Source: Agarilytica sp033852175
Lineage (GTDB): Bacteria > Pseudomonadota > Gammaproteobacteria > Pseudomonadales > Cellvibrionaceae
NCBI GenBank assembly: GCA_033852175.1
Contig: JAWSUY010000021.1
Span: forward strand, 1-64,000
Length of the DNA: 64,000 bases
Direction: 5' to 3'
The notes beneath the pieces are model-generated. The model searched no databases and was not told the origin of the DNA. It saw only the letters and a program-made list of their open reading frames with translations. The translations under genes and the position numbers were made by a program. Of this stretch, positions 35,947-45,017 are shown piece after piece. Each line of letters starts with the position of its first letter. Within the stretch, counting starts at the first letter, position 1.

Positions 35947-36220
35947 TTATACAGGGGCATCACCCATAAAGTTATTGGTAACATTCAAGCCTATACCGAC
36001 AGGAAAAAACTGATTAGGCCCCATCGCAAGCTTCACAGCCTCAGCGGCATGAATTACCGTCGTATCGTACAAAGGCACCCAAGTATGGTCCTGCGGAATC
36101 AACATGACAATCTCGGTCCCCCCCCCAAAAAACAATGGCTTGCGTACCATTACTATGGAGATTATCGATGATTCGTAGGTACTCACGCATTGAAGCTTCT
36201 AGGGTTTTCCGAGACACAAC
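35947..36220 (-). pseudogene. C-terminal remnant of an aspartate/glutamate racemase, frameshifted at a G9 tract
   Basis: Two minus-strand frames together give one racemase-like sequence. From 36,220 the first frame reads L-E-A-S-M-R-E-Y-L-R-I-I-D-N-L then Q-A-I-V-F. The other continues T-E-I-V-M-L-I-P-Q and W-V-P-L-Y-D-T-T-V-I-H-A-A-E-A-V. In intact racemases the join would be F-G-C-T-E, with the second catalytic Cys. Here nine G residues (36,118-36,126 on the complementary strand) replace that codon. Eight Gs would restore the frame but not the Cys. A TGA lies just before the fragment and the N-terminal half is missing. Confidence 0.65.
36118..36126. repeat. Poly-C/G tract, nine bases, inside the racemase remnant
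   Basis: Nine C residues on the plus strand mark the frameshift point of the racemase remnant. Slippage to eight would rejoin the two halves. Given the other losses, this is more likely decay than switching. Confidence 0.7.
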
Positions 36221-36268
36221 TCAGAGTAAATAACCCCAGGCAATAAGCACACCTCCCCCAATTAATTA

Positions 36269-36275
36269 CTATACT
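36269..36275 (+). promoter_or_regulatory. CTATACT -10-like box before the small gene/CHASE kinase pair
   Basis: ACTATACTAAAG lies 28 bp upstream of the GTG at 36,304, followed by a GAGGAG ribosome site at 36,292-36,297. Promoter and ribosome site spacing are consistent with each other, which supports transcription starting here. Confidence 0.5.
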
Positions 36276-36303
36276 AAAGGCACAAAAAACTGAGGAGCTA
36301 CCC

Positions 36304-36534
36304 GTGCTTAGAACACAGGAACCAAGCCAAAGCCAATACAGCTCAAAGATGCCACTTACAGAACGCTATAACAGCCCTGTCGTCACCAAGATCATTCTCG
36401 ATACATCCATGGCTCTAGCCGTATACGCTCAAATGGCGCCTAGCCAACCTGTCGAACACAGCCGCAACGTTTATGTTATCAGGAGTACTCATCGCCTCCA
36501 ACTCAAGCGCAACCTTAATAAGCAGCCATTATAA
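36304..36534 (+). CDS. Small hypothetical protein coupled to the CHASE kinase
   Basis: The 76-residue frame starts with GTG, six bases after a perfect GAGGAG site. Its TAA shares one base with the kinase ATG, so it would be translationally coupled. The sequence (M-L-R-T-Q-E-P-S..., then V-T-K-I-I-L-D-T-S-M-A-L-A-V-Y-A-Q-M) is not recognised and has no signal peptide. Codon content is not distinctive. It may be a leader peptide or small partner of the kinase. The signals at its start are better than the protein sequence itself. Confidence 0.45.
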   Translation: MLRTQEPSQSQYSSKMPLTERYNSPVVTKIILDTSMALAVYAQMAPSQPVEHSRNVYVIRSTHRLQLKRNLNKQPL

Positions 36535-38453
36535 TGGACGCACATGACAATAAACCCCTCAGGCTTAGAGCGGCCTTCTTTTCAGTCCTGGTCTTCACAG
36601 CGGCCGTAATTTTTAGCTACCTCCTATCCAGTAAAATGAGACAGGAACTCCACAACAGGAGCACATTGGAACTCTCGATAAAAGGGGAGCAAGCCAGAAT
36701 CCAAGTGCAAGACGCCCTCGATTTCGCGATGAATAGCTTAAGAGCTATGCAGGCCTTTTACCGCACAAACAATTCCGTCACTTTGGAAATGTTTGACAGC
36801 TTTTCAAAGCCTCTTATCGATGCCAGCCGAGGCCACGTTCAAGCCCTAGAGTGGATTCCCCGTATTGCTGACGAATCTCGTCAACAATACGAAGATCGGA
36901 TGCAAAAACATTTCCCAGGTTTTCAAATCACAGAACGAAACAAAGAAGGAAATCTCGTCTCCAGTAGCCAACAAAAATATTATCACCCTGTGGGGTTTGT
37001 AATACCCTACGAACAAAATCGCGCTGCCCACGGTTTCGACCTAAGCTCAAATTCCGTTCGCCGAACATCGCTGGAACTTGCAAGAGATAGCGGCGCTATG
37101 ACAACGACGGCTAAAATCCGTCTTGTCCAAGAAACCAAAAAATCCTTTGGTTTCCTCACCTTCGCACCGGTATACCATAAAGGTCAAAACCTAGATAATG
37201 CAACTCAGCGTAATCAAGCCCTAAAGGGTTTCGTTTTAGGCGTGTTTAGAATTGATAGCCTAATGCAAAATGCAGCCGCGCAAGCTCAAAATAGCAGCCT
37301 GCTAATTAGCCTTCACGATAATATTGGTGAACGAAAAGACCCGCTGTTTGGCAGCCCAATCACAAACAGCGATCACACCTTTGACATAGATGTTCAACAA
37401 CGTCATTGGCAATTAACCATTGCACCCAATGAGACGTTAGCCTCCGACATCGACTCACCTAAAATCGCTAGCGCTTTGCTGTTAACCGGATTATTTGTCA
37501 GTTTTTTGCTGGCAGTATGCACCTACAGTCTTTTCCGAATTTCATCCACTGCACGCTACGAAAAAGTACTGAATGAAAAAATTAGCGGTCATAACAGTCA
37601 GCTCGAAGCCACCGTACAAGCACGCACAGTAGAGCTGGAAAAGAAAAATAAAGCACTTGAATGGAATATTCTAGAGCTGACAACAAAGAAAAAGATCCTC
37701 GTCAGTCTTACAGAAGACCTTCAGGCCGAAAAAGTCATCGTTGAAAAACATGTAGCAGAACTTGCAAGATCCAATCAGGATCTTGACGACTTTGCCTATG
37801 TCGCATCCCATGATCTGAAGGCACCTCTACGTGCTATTAACCATTTAACAGAATGGATAAGCGAAGACCTCCGATCAGGTAACCTCGAAGAAATACCCAG
37901 TAATTTAGATACTCTACGAAAGAGGTCTCTGCGACTGGAAACTCTACTCAACGACCTGCTAACCTATTCCAGAGCGGGCAGAGAAGACGAAAAAATAGCA
38001 ACAATAAACTGTAACGACTTAATAGAAGATGCATTTCAACTCAGCTCAGCATCGTCTAAATTTCAAATCAGTACAACCAATGAGCTACCCATATTTTCGA
38101 CGATACAAGCTCCATTTGAACAAGTTGTTCGGAATTTTATAAGTAACGCAATCAAGCACCACGATAAGGATACCGGCCACATCCAGGTCGGAAGCAAGGA
38201 ACTTGACGAATACTACGAATTTTCGATTACAGACAACGGTCCCGGAATAGAGAGCCAGCATCATGAAAAGATATTCAAAATGTTTCAGTCACTCCAACCG
38301 CGCGACCAAGTTGAAGGTAGCGGTATGGGCCTGGCTCTTATCAAAAAGATTGTCGAAAACTATGGGGGGAAAGTGTATTTAGAATCAACATTTGGAGAAG
38401 GCACTACATTTTATTTTACCTGGCCAAAAGATATAACAATAACGGATCTATAG
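36534..38453 (+). CDS. CHASE-domain sensor histidine kinase
   Basis: The 639-residue inner-membrane kinase has helices at about 12-30 and 305-325 flanking a periplasmic CHASE sensor. Its typical core reads A-L-E-W-I-P-R-I near 102-109 and F-x-I-T-E-R-N near 123-131. A cytoplasmic coiled coil (about 345-420) leads to HisKA with Y-V-A-S-H-D-L-K-A-P-L, then an ATPase domain with N-F-I-S-N-A-I-K-H, D-N-G-P-G-I and G-S-G-M-G-L-A-L-I. This H-box variant is the phytochrome-like type. CHASE domains bind small extracellular molecules in known cases, but the ligand here is unknown. No regulator gene is adjacent. Confidence 0.92.
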   Translation: MDAHDNKPLRLRAAFFSVLVFTAAVIFSYLLSSKMRQELHNRSTLELSIKGEQARIQVQDALDFAMNSLRAMQAFYRTNNSVTLEMFDSFSKPLIDASRGHVQALEWIPRIADESRQQYEDRMQKHFPGFQITERNKEGNLVSSSQQKYYHPVGFVIPYEQNRAAHGFDLSSNSVRRTSLELARDSGAMTTTAKIRLVQETKKSFGFLTFAPVYHKGQNLDNATQRNQALKGFVLGVFRIDSLMQNAAAQAQNSSLLISLHDNIGERKDPLFGSPITNSDHTFDIDVQQRHWQLTIAPNETLASDIDSPKIASALLLTGLFVSFLLAVCTYSLFRISSTARYEKVLNEKISGHNSQLEATVQARTVELEKKNKALEWNILELTTKKKILVSLTEDLQAEKVIVEKHVAELARSNQDLDDFAYVASHDLKAPLRAINHLTEWISEDLRSGNLEEIPSNLDTLRKRSLRLETLLNDLLTYSRAGREDEKIATINCNDLIEDAFQLSSASSKFQISTTNELPIFSTIQAPFEQVVRNFISNAIKHHDKDTGHIQVGSKELDEYYEFSITDNGPGIESQHHEKIFKMFQSLQPRDQVEGSGMGLALIKKIVENYGGKVYLESTFGEGTTFYFTWPKDITITDL

Positions 38454-38741
38454 ATTCAACGTTAACGAGAGTTAAGGTATCCAAACGTAATGGCAATGCT
38501 TCCACGGCCCCTAATATCGACAAACTGAAAACTCGTTATTACCCAAATATCAATAGCAAGGAAACGCATTTTTCCATGATACTTTTTTTCCCGGCAATGT
38601 TTATTATGAATATTATTACCGAGTTTCCTATCACTATCCCTTCCTCTATTTCCCCTCGATCGTTATCGCGCCTCGGTCACTGCTAATTTTAGTTATTCTC
38701 AGAATTCTCTAACCATTCCACTCTCTCGACCTTTTCAGCCA

Positions 38742-39128
38742 TTAACCTATATCTACGTCAACCTTACGGTTTTCACATAAATATTCCATTACATCCTCTG
38801 CTTGTTTCTCTCCGAGAAGATGAAATGAAACATGACTATCAAGGTAGGCTAAAAGAAAAAGCGTAGAATACTGAACCCCTTTATCTGGGTCCGCGACCTC
38901 GAGTTCTTCATCCAATTGTTTGAGGACGTAATTGTAGGCCTCTTTAACAACACCGTCATCTCGAATATCACGATTCATGGCCGCGAAAGGCGTTGCAAAT
39001 TTAACCAGCTCCATTTTCTGATCTTCCGTGGGAGCAGGAAACTCCTCCTTAAAGAGCATTAGCGCTTTCTCTAAGGAGACATAAGCCTCATCAGCCCACT
39101 CTTCTATTTTTTCAGGTTTTTCACTCAT
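38742..39128 (-). CDS. Hypothetical acidic soluble protein near the Tae4-like effector
   Basis: This 128-residue, strongly acidic, mostly helical cytoplasmic protein has no signal peptide. It starts at an ATG (M-S-E-K-P-E-K-I-E-E-W-A) and ends D-V-D-I-G. No family was recognised. It is the last of four minus-strand genes that begin with a Tae4-type amidase, 119 bp after the membrane protein gene. Its location and acidity would fit an immunity or accessory protein, but it lacks the export signal expected of an inhibitor of a periplasmic amidase. Confidence 0.6.
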   Translation of the reverse strand: MSEKPEKIEEWADEAYVSLEKALMLFKEEFPAPTEDQKMELVKFATPFAAMNRDIRDDGVVKEAYNYVLKQLDEELEVADPDKGVQYSTLFLLAYLDSHVSFHLLGEKQAEDVMEYLCENRKVDVDIG

Positions 39129-39247
39129 AGTTTTCTTGATAAATAATAGGTAAATTGAACGGAATCTATACTGGCACTTAGTTATTCAATGCTATCGAAC
39201 AGATTTTTTATCAACACGGTAGCTTAATCGGGCCAGCCTCACCACTG

Positions 39248-39670
39248 CTATTGCCCGTACCACCTTATAATAATGGCCGTTGTTAGTAACACAAAGGACA
39301 AGGACCAGACGATAAACAAATAAAATTCCCAGAACCCCTGAAACACCATAACGATAGCTATACAAAATGAAAAAGCAGTAGACAAAAACAACAATATAGT
39401 AGACGGCGTCAATAATGCATATAACTTTTCGAATCGTACAACACAGAAAATGAATGCAACATTTGAGAACGGCAACAAGAAGCCGAACATACCAAGTGCA
39501 CCTTCAGGGGATCGAATCGCCTCACTGCCAACAACGGCAATAATGATTACAGCTCCAAAAACCGAAGCTAGCATCATTATCGCACCGCCGAACCAAATTC
39601 CATGGATTGGAAGTAGTAACGAAACGACATATATAAATATTGAAACTCTGCATAGTTTTCGACTAATCAT
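39248..39670 (-). CDS. Small four-helix membrane protein
   Basis: A 140-residue protein with hydrophobic segments at about 10-30, 34-55, 62-80 and 88-130. It starts at ATG with an AGGA site 4 nt upstream. No family was recognised. It lies 31 bp after another small membrane protein and in the same direction as the Tae4-type effector gene. Membrane placement could let it protect the envelope or simply mark an accessory island. No function is claimed. Confidence 0.6.
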   Translation of the reverse strand: MISRKLCRVSIFIYVVSLLLPIHGIWFGGAIMMLASVFGAVIIIAVVGSEAIRSPEGALGMFGFLLPFSNVAFIFCVVRFEKLYALLTPSTILLFLSTAFSFCIAIVMVFQGFWEFYLFIVWSLSFVLLTTAIIIRWYGQ

Positions 39671-39701
39671 TGAATCCTAACGCTTCATTGCCCCTGTATA
39701 T

Positions 39702-39956
39702 TTATTTTTCAGGAGAGTCTAAAGGGGCTCGATTAATGGACCCCATTGACCGGCAAAAAGAACTAATTAAAATCACCACAACTGCCGCCAGAACAAAGCC
39801 AGGTATCACATAAAAGAAAATATAGGGAGCATTATCCATTCGCTGATCTTCGTGTAAAAACGGGAATACAAGCGTCTTATACGCAACTAAAAATATTGCG
39901 ATATTTAAACACGAGCAGATAACTATAGCGATTATGGAACGTGTGACATTCTTCAA
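39702..39956 (-). CDS. Small two-helix membrane protein, candidate effector immunity protein
   Basis: This 84-residue protein has two hydrophobic segments (about 8-28 and 45-67) and a short polar tail. It opens with TTG at 39,956, only 3 bp after the effector stop. A GGAGG ribosome site sits inside the effector's last codons, 11 nt upstream, so it is coupled to effector translation. That position is where immunity genes of Tae effectors are usually found, but known Tai4 proteins are soluble and periplasmic. This would therefore be a different type. Candidate only. Confidence 0.55.
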   Translation of the reverse strand: MKNVTRSIIAIVICSCLNIAIFLVAYKTLVFPFLHEDQRMDNAPYIFFYVIPGFVLAAVVVILISSFCRSMGSINRAPLDSPEK

Positions 39957-39959
39957 TGA

Positions 39960-40469
39960 TTATTTAACCTCCCAAAACCACACTTCTTTACTTTCGTTTA
40001 AATCGGAGACCGCACCAAAAAACTCATAAATAGATCTCATCAACATTCCACTGCCCGTAATTTGATCTTTATTCCATAAATCAATGTGATCACCACTACG
40101 CGATTCAAAACTTTCACTACCTCTCTTCCAGTAATCTTTAAAAAAGATTACTCCGGTCTTGTCAGACAGCTCACCCTGAAATGACTCTGGCGTCACTTTT
40201 TTCATTTTAGCTAACCCTAATGGTGTATTTGACTCCAATGCCTTAGCAAATTGTTCAGCCAAAAGAATGTGTTTTTCACCCGAGTGAGACCAGCATCGTG
40301 TTGCGCTTAGATTGCCAATATCAATCCCTGACTTAATAAAACAATCGCTGAGCAGTATCGCGCAATAATCACTAAATGGACTATTGCTGTCCTTTTGTTT
40401 ATTTGTACACTGCTTTTTTACCTCGTCCTTGACCGGGAAGTTTTTCCATAAGCTTTCAAAAGTAATCAT
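39960..40469 (-). CDS. tae4: Type VI secretion amidase effector, Tae4 family
   Basis: The 169-residue protein matches the Tae4 peptidoglycan amidase family, which cleaves the gamma-D-glutamyl-diaminopimelate link of target cells. Visible features are F-E-S-L-W-K-N-F-P at 4-12, catalytic Cys36 in D-Y-C-A-I-L-L-S, G-V-I-F-F at 106-110, and the catalytic His128 in S-G-D-H-I-D-L-W-N. No signal peptide is present, as expected for delivery by the type VI apparatus. No Hcp, VgrG or structural type VI gene is in the window, so it is an orphan effector or a toxin delivered from elsewhere. Two small membrane proteins follow immediately. Confidence 0.82.
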   Translation of the reverse strand: MITFESLWKNFPVKDEVKKQCTNKQKDSNSPFSDYCAILLSDCFIKSGIDIGNLSATRCWSHSGEKHILLAEQFAKALESNTPLGLAKMKKVTPESFQGELSDKTGVIFFKDYWKRGSESFESRSGDHIDLWNKDQITGSGMLMRSIYEFFGAVSDLNESKEVWFWEVK

Positions 40470-40810
40470 GTACCGTCCTTAAAATTTGGGGTGGATGAGC
40501 GATTTATCGCAACTGGTGTCTTACCTGGGAATGATCGAGGAACAAAGCTCTCGGCAATTCGAACTATTCTCACGTTCTCTATTTTTATTCCTAGACGCTA
40601 CGATCAGCCTGTTCTGCTTGGAATAGTAACTGATAATGGCTTTTGGAGGGATGAGTTCATGGATTACCCCCCAGATTAAAGGTCATGAGATCAGAATCAT
40701 TGATTTGCGTGGATTGTATTCTATTCTGGGAAGGACATTATCCGCAAGCCCGCCTCTGAACCAGCCATAGTGGACATCAATGATGCCTGTTTCTTGGCAC
40801 CATCGATTCT

Positions 40811-41004
<194 letters not shown>

Positions 41005-41020
41005 TGTAGATTCAAATTTT

Positions 41021-41506
41021 TTAGAGCGGCATACCGCTCGTAGAATCAATAATAATCTCTTCAATAATATTAATCACTAGCGCACGAGAAGTGACGTTGC
41101 CCACAGGAGCGGCAAAAAATCGACCAAGGGGAAGTTTACTAATTTCGGCAAAACCTGGGTCTTCCACTGAACTAAAGTCTATCTCACTACCAATCGACTG
41201 AAGCTGCCCCGTACCCACGGTAAGCTCACTAGAACCACCATAAGCAAAGTGCACACCATCGTAATCACCAGAGCCGTTTAATGAGACAGATTGACACGTG
41301 GTTTGGGCAACTCCACCAATAACAGCCATAACACCGGCGAGAGTCTGCATAACAATTTCACGATTCCCATGATCGGGCTCAATATCGCCAATCGCTAAAG
41401 ACCACTTATAATTATTACCCTGTCCCAGAGGATCGCCAGTTCCAGGCCCAGCGTCTCCGCCAACAATCGAAGCAGTATTCGTCGTTTTTGAAATTTCAAT
41501 TATCAT
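41021..41506 (-). CDS. Hypothetical protein beside the tandem array
   Basis: This 161-residue frame begins M-I-I-E-I-S-K-T-T-N-T-A-S-I-V-G-G-D-A-G-P-G-T-G-D-P-L, has no signal peptide, and is Gly/Ser-rich with alternating hydrophobic residues. No domain was recognised. It lies directly next to the 14-mer/7-mer array, which begins 16 bp past its stop. Composition is ordinary for the region and it has no operon partner. Real expression is plausible but not shown. Confidence 0.5.
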   Translation of the reverse strand: MIIEISKTTNTASIVGGDAGPGTGDPLGQGNNYKWSLAIGDIEPDHGNREIVMQTLAGVMAVIGGVAQTTCQSVSLNGSGDYDGVHFAYGGSSELTVGTGQLQSIGSEIDFSSVEDPGFAEISKLPLGRFFAAPVGNVTSRALVINIIEEIIIDSTSGMPL

Positions 41507-41716
41507 TTAGTAGTTCTCTTTGTTGGTATTATATTGTTTATTTTATTGGATGGAGCGTGGGATTTAAAAAAGACTTGAGGTGGATTTTAGAAACAAACCT
41601 CAATCCGTTCCTCAAGCCAATTTTTCAACATCACCTCAACCCACGTCCCATTGATCCTGTGTTCAAACAGCCATTCGCGCTAGGCAACCAGCCTCTTTGG
41701 ATTCACGAAACTATTT

Positions 41717-41769
41717 ACCAGCAGGGAACCAGCAGGGAACCAGCAGGGAACCAGCAGGGAACCAGCAAC
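41717..41769. repeat. 11-bp tandem repeat, ACCAGCAGGGA
   Basis: Four full copies of ACCAGCAGGGA and a partial fifth are visible. They lie in the gap 41,507-42,194 (688 bp), whose remainder is AT-rich with no supported gene. A promoter for the hypothetical gene at 41,506 may lie here. Confidence 0.85.
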
Positions 41770-42194
41770 TAACGATCATCCAGAATCCGAGAAATTTCCA
41801 GCGCAAAAAAGATAAAACACACAAATAAAAATAGCTCTATAAAATAAAAAAGAAAGAAATATAAGCCTAGTTTCTTAGACAAAATATCGAGCAACCACTA
41901 AACACCTAGAGAGTATCGAAATATTAAACGCTTACAAAATAAAATGTGCGCCACCAAGAACTCCTTCACGCCACACCCCCCTATAACCCGATGAACAACC
42001 AAACCGAATTCACAACATTCCCTCTGAGTAAAAACTCCTTCCACAAGAATTCGGTAGTGGAGAATTCCGAACTATCATTATGAAACGCCTATTCACAGAG
42101 CTCCATATCCGAAGAATATCCTTGCTGGCATATCAAATAGATGCCCAAGTGTATCGATCATAAGTGCTCTTTTATCACTAATTTATTAGCGCGA

Positions 42195-44384
42195 TTATTT
42201 CTCCCTATGCCCCACAGAATGCTCCACCAAATGATCCCGATGAACAATCCCCGCACCCTCCAAAATATCCTTTGGGATATATTCATATGTCAGGTTAACC
42301 GGATATTTCACCCCGTCTTGACTGTAAGGACAAATATCATAAAAACTGGGTTCAATAACATAATTATCTTTAAAGACAATATCGCCATAGGTGCGGCAAC
42401 CGCCACTGTCCGCGCCATATGGTAAGCCATTAATGAGCGGTAAAATTCGGTTGGTGGGCAACGGATCATCTTTGTTCGGTTCAGGGCCAAAGTAAGCGAT
42501 TCCCTTTAGGTTATCGTACTGGCCATTGTTAACCAACTTTATATAGCGGCTACCTCCATCGGTATAAAAGATATTTCCACCACCAGTGGGACGTTTATGA
42601 GCCGCCACGTTATCTTTTATCAGTAAGGCGTTGCCCATAGAAGTACCCTGGGAACCCGTTGTATAAATAGCTCCGCCGTCCCACACCACCTCCAAGAAAT
42701 TTTCGATTCGGTTTCCAATAATTTTATTATGACGGTTGGGCGTGGGCGCTTTGTAAGTCCCCCACTCGCCCACAACAGCACCGCCAACCCCCGGAAAGCC
42801 AGGGTAGTCAAGTAAACCCCATCCCCACCCCATGGCAATGCCCGACCACGGCACATGCATAATGGTGTTATGTGTGATTTCAGTATGTTCGCTAAACCCG
42901 ACAAAAATTCCCGCTGCATCGACATACTCCACGCCAGCGTAATGAATGTCGTTGTTGTGAATTTTATTGTGTTTACTGATCTGATATTTGCGATTTTTCT
43001 TTTTCGGGTGATGATCCGGTTTGCCAACACCACTTAACTGAATCGCTGCCGAGGCAATATCATGAAAGGCATTCCCTTCCACACGGTTATGCTGGCTTCC
43101 TGTAGCGAGGTACAAGCCCACCGCTCCCATATGACTAAACTTATTGTTCACAAAGGCAATATAATGACCGTAATTAAACTGAAGATTACCCGGCGTAGGG
43201 TTAACGTGTTCTTCATGACCGGTGATGTTCGGCTTGTGGCCATTCCCTAGCACCCGAAAACCACTTTGATCGGCAACATAACCATTAATACCACTCGGCT
43301 CCATCCAGGTTGTATAGGCGAAATGTAAGCCCTCAAAACGAATATGACTGACAGGATCACCCATTTTACCCGTTCCAAATATCAAGCGGTCACGTAAAGC
43401 CAACTCAGCTTTTAATGTATTCATATGACGCTTTTGTTTTAGCGTCGGCTTGTAATACAAATACCCTGAAGACTTTTCAAGATACCACTCCCCTGCCGTA
43501 TCAAGAAATTCCAAAGCATTCTCAAAGTAAGTGACCTGCCAGAAACTCCACAAGCTGGGCTCCTCCTTAGTCTTGCCTCCCAAATAAAGATTAGCATTGC
43601 TCCATGCAGGCTCCTGCATTTTTATTAGGCCACGCTCATCATCCGGCTGAAAAATGGGATCTGGTTTATAAGCCAATACTGAATGTACAGGGACACGCAT
43701 CATTTTCCATTGCGTAATAATAACCGCCTCTACATCACTTGGAGACTTCCATGTTGACGGGTCTTTCCATCCGCTTGCGTTTAAATCAGTACTGACAAAT
43801 TCAATCCCCCCTTTTATGGGTAACATTGGGGGAACACCATCACGGCGTTTTGGGCCAATGGGAATGTCGACATAAGTCGGTCGAAAGCCCGCAGGGTAGT
43901 CTGCCGTTTTCGCTCGCTGCGCTCGGGCGTCATTAATGTACAACTGGCGACTGCTCACCTTTCCTACATGTGCTCGATATATTCCCGATGCAGTGTCATA
44001 CAACTCCCAACCACTAACCGCCTTTGATCCCATAATCATCGGGTACTCACCCGCGACAGCCTTAAACACGAGTTCAGACCCCGGTCTTCCTGAATCTTTA
44101 GGTTCTAGGACTAAAGCTTCATCTAGTCGATATTCTCCACCATATAATTTCACGACATAATCTTTTTTGTGGTGACCAGCCGACCGATGGGCACGAATCA
44201 CATCCCTAGCTTTATGTAATGTTTTAAATGGCTCATCACGGCTACCCTTGGCGTCATCACTGCCGGATGGGGATATCCAATAGTCATAGCTGAAACGAGA
44301 AGTATCAACAGCAAGCAATGAAGAACTGAAAGTCACTGAGACAAGGAATAACAGATAGGCAGAAAGAGGTTTCACAAATCTCAT
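42195..44384 (-). CDS. Secreted right-handed beta-helix protein, possible glycoside hydrolase
   Basis: This 729-residue exported protein has a signal peptide (about 1-25, ending L-L-A). It begins Y-W-I-S-P-S-G-S-D-D-A-K-G, then E-P-F-K-T-L-H-K-A-R-D-V-I-R, the usual opening of single-stranded right-handed beta-helix carbohydrate-active proteins. Repeated N-x-I and G-N-x-I turns run from about 330 to 620 (H-N-K-I-H-N-N-D-I-H, E-I-T-H-N-T-I, N-K-I-I-G-N-R-I). The architecture resembles GH141-type and related alpha-glycosidases, but no catalytic pair can be assigned. A GAGGGA site lies before the ATG. It is monocistronic. Polysaccharide degradation fits a marine saprophyte. Confidence 0.8.
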   Translation of the reverse strand: MRFVKPLSAYLLFLVSVTFSSSLLAVDTSRFSYDYWISPSGSDDAKGSRDEPFKTLHKARDVIRAHRSAGHHKKDYVVKLYGGEYRLDEALVLEPKDSGRPGSELVFKAVAGEYPMIMGSKAVSGWELYDTASGIYRAHVGKVSSRQLYINDARAQRAKTADYPAGFRPTYVDIPIGPKRRDGVPPMLPIKGGIEFVSTDLNASGWKDPSTWKSPSDVEAVIITQWKMMRVPVHSVLAYKPDPIFQPDDERGLIKMQEPAWSNANLYLGGKTKEEPSLWSFWQVTYFENALEFLDTAGEWYLEKSSGYLYYKPTLKQKRHMNTLKAELALRDRLIFGTGKMGDPVSHIRFEGLHFAYTTWMEPSGINGYVADQSGFRVLGNGHKPNITGHEEHVNPTPGNLQFNYGHYIAFVNNKFSHMGAVGLYLATGSQHNRVEGNAFHDIASAAIQLSGVGKPDHHPKKKNRKYQISKHNKIHNNDIHYAGVEYVDAAGIFVGFSEHTEITHNTIMHVPWSGIAMGWGWGLLDYPGFPGVGGAVVGEWGTYKAPTPNRHNKIIGNRIENFLEVVWDGGAIYTTGSQGTSMGNALLIKDNVAAHKRPTGGGNIFYTDGGSRYIKLVNNGQYDNLKGIAYFGPEPNKDDPLPTNRILPLINGLPYGADSGGCRTYGDIVFKDNYVIEPSFYDICPYSQDGVKYPVNLTYEYIPKDILEGAGIVHRDHLVEHSVGHREK

Positions 44385-44723
44385 ATACTTCCCTCATAAA
44401 GGTAAAAGCGAATAAACGTGGTTGTCGAGATTTTAAGCCTAGTCTCGCCAGAGAGAAAAGCGCCAAATATGTCACGACAAACTCCATGATGGCGTCAATA
44501 TTTAATAATCAGGGCGTCAACGCGTTAACCTGAAGATTCCAAGCGCTCAATTGTTAAGTAATTACACGTTTATGATTCCAAAAGCGGGAGGCCGAAATAA
44601 AGAAATTACAGGAACAAAAAGAAGACCGAATGGACAACAGTACGAAAGAAAATAAACAACGGGAAAACGCACCGCAGCGACAGCCATGCGACGTAAGAGA
44701 AGAAACGGTAAAAAATAATAACC
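44385..44723. other. Intergenic region, promoter side of the beta-helix gene
   Basis: A 339-bp gap with AT-rich direct repeats of GGCGTCAA (near 44,492 and 44,513) around TTTAATAATCA, which might be an operator. No gene or terminator was found. Confidence 0.3.
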
Positions 44724-45017
44724 CTAACTGTTTTCAATCTCGAAAAGAAAGGCTTCAGAGCGTTTAACCGCAGCGTATTCTTCGTCAAGATTGGCTAGTG
44801 ACATCGCGTGCACGTCTTGAGCAGCTTTAGGGTTACCATCGAAATAATTTTTCCCAAAGGTATAGCAAGCATCGCCTATGACGGTAACATAAAAGCCTAA
44901 ATCACCCCCTGTACGCGCCGTGGATTCAACAGAGTTATAGGTCGCCACCCCGACGATAAGGATGTCTGAAATACCCAGGTCACGAATGTTTCTCACGTTG
45001 CTATTGAAGCACTCGAT
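44724..45017 (-). pseudogene. C-terminal fragment of an isochorismatase-family hydrolase
   Basis: From about 45,017 the frame reads E-C-F-N-S-N-V-R-N-I-R-D-L-G-I, then I-V-G-V-A-T-Y-N-S-V-E-S-T-A-R and ends V-H-A-M-S-L-A-N-L-D-E-E-Y. This is the second half of a cysteine-hydrolase/isochorismatase domain. The N-terminal half with catalytic Asp and Lys is absent, and Ser stands where the Cys of T-N-x-C-V-E-S-T would be. A GTG at 44,996 overlapping the GFA stop could initiate a 90-residue product. Truncation and loss of catalytic residues argue for a remnant. Confidence 0.7.
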
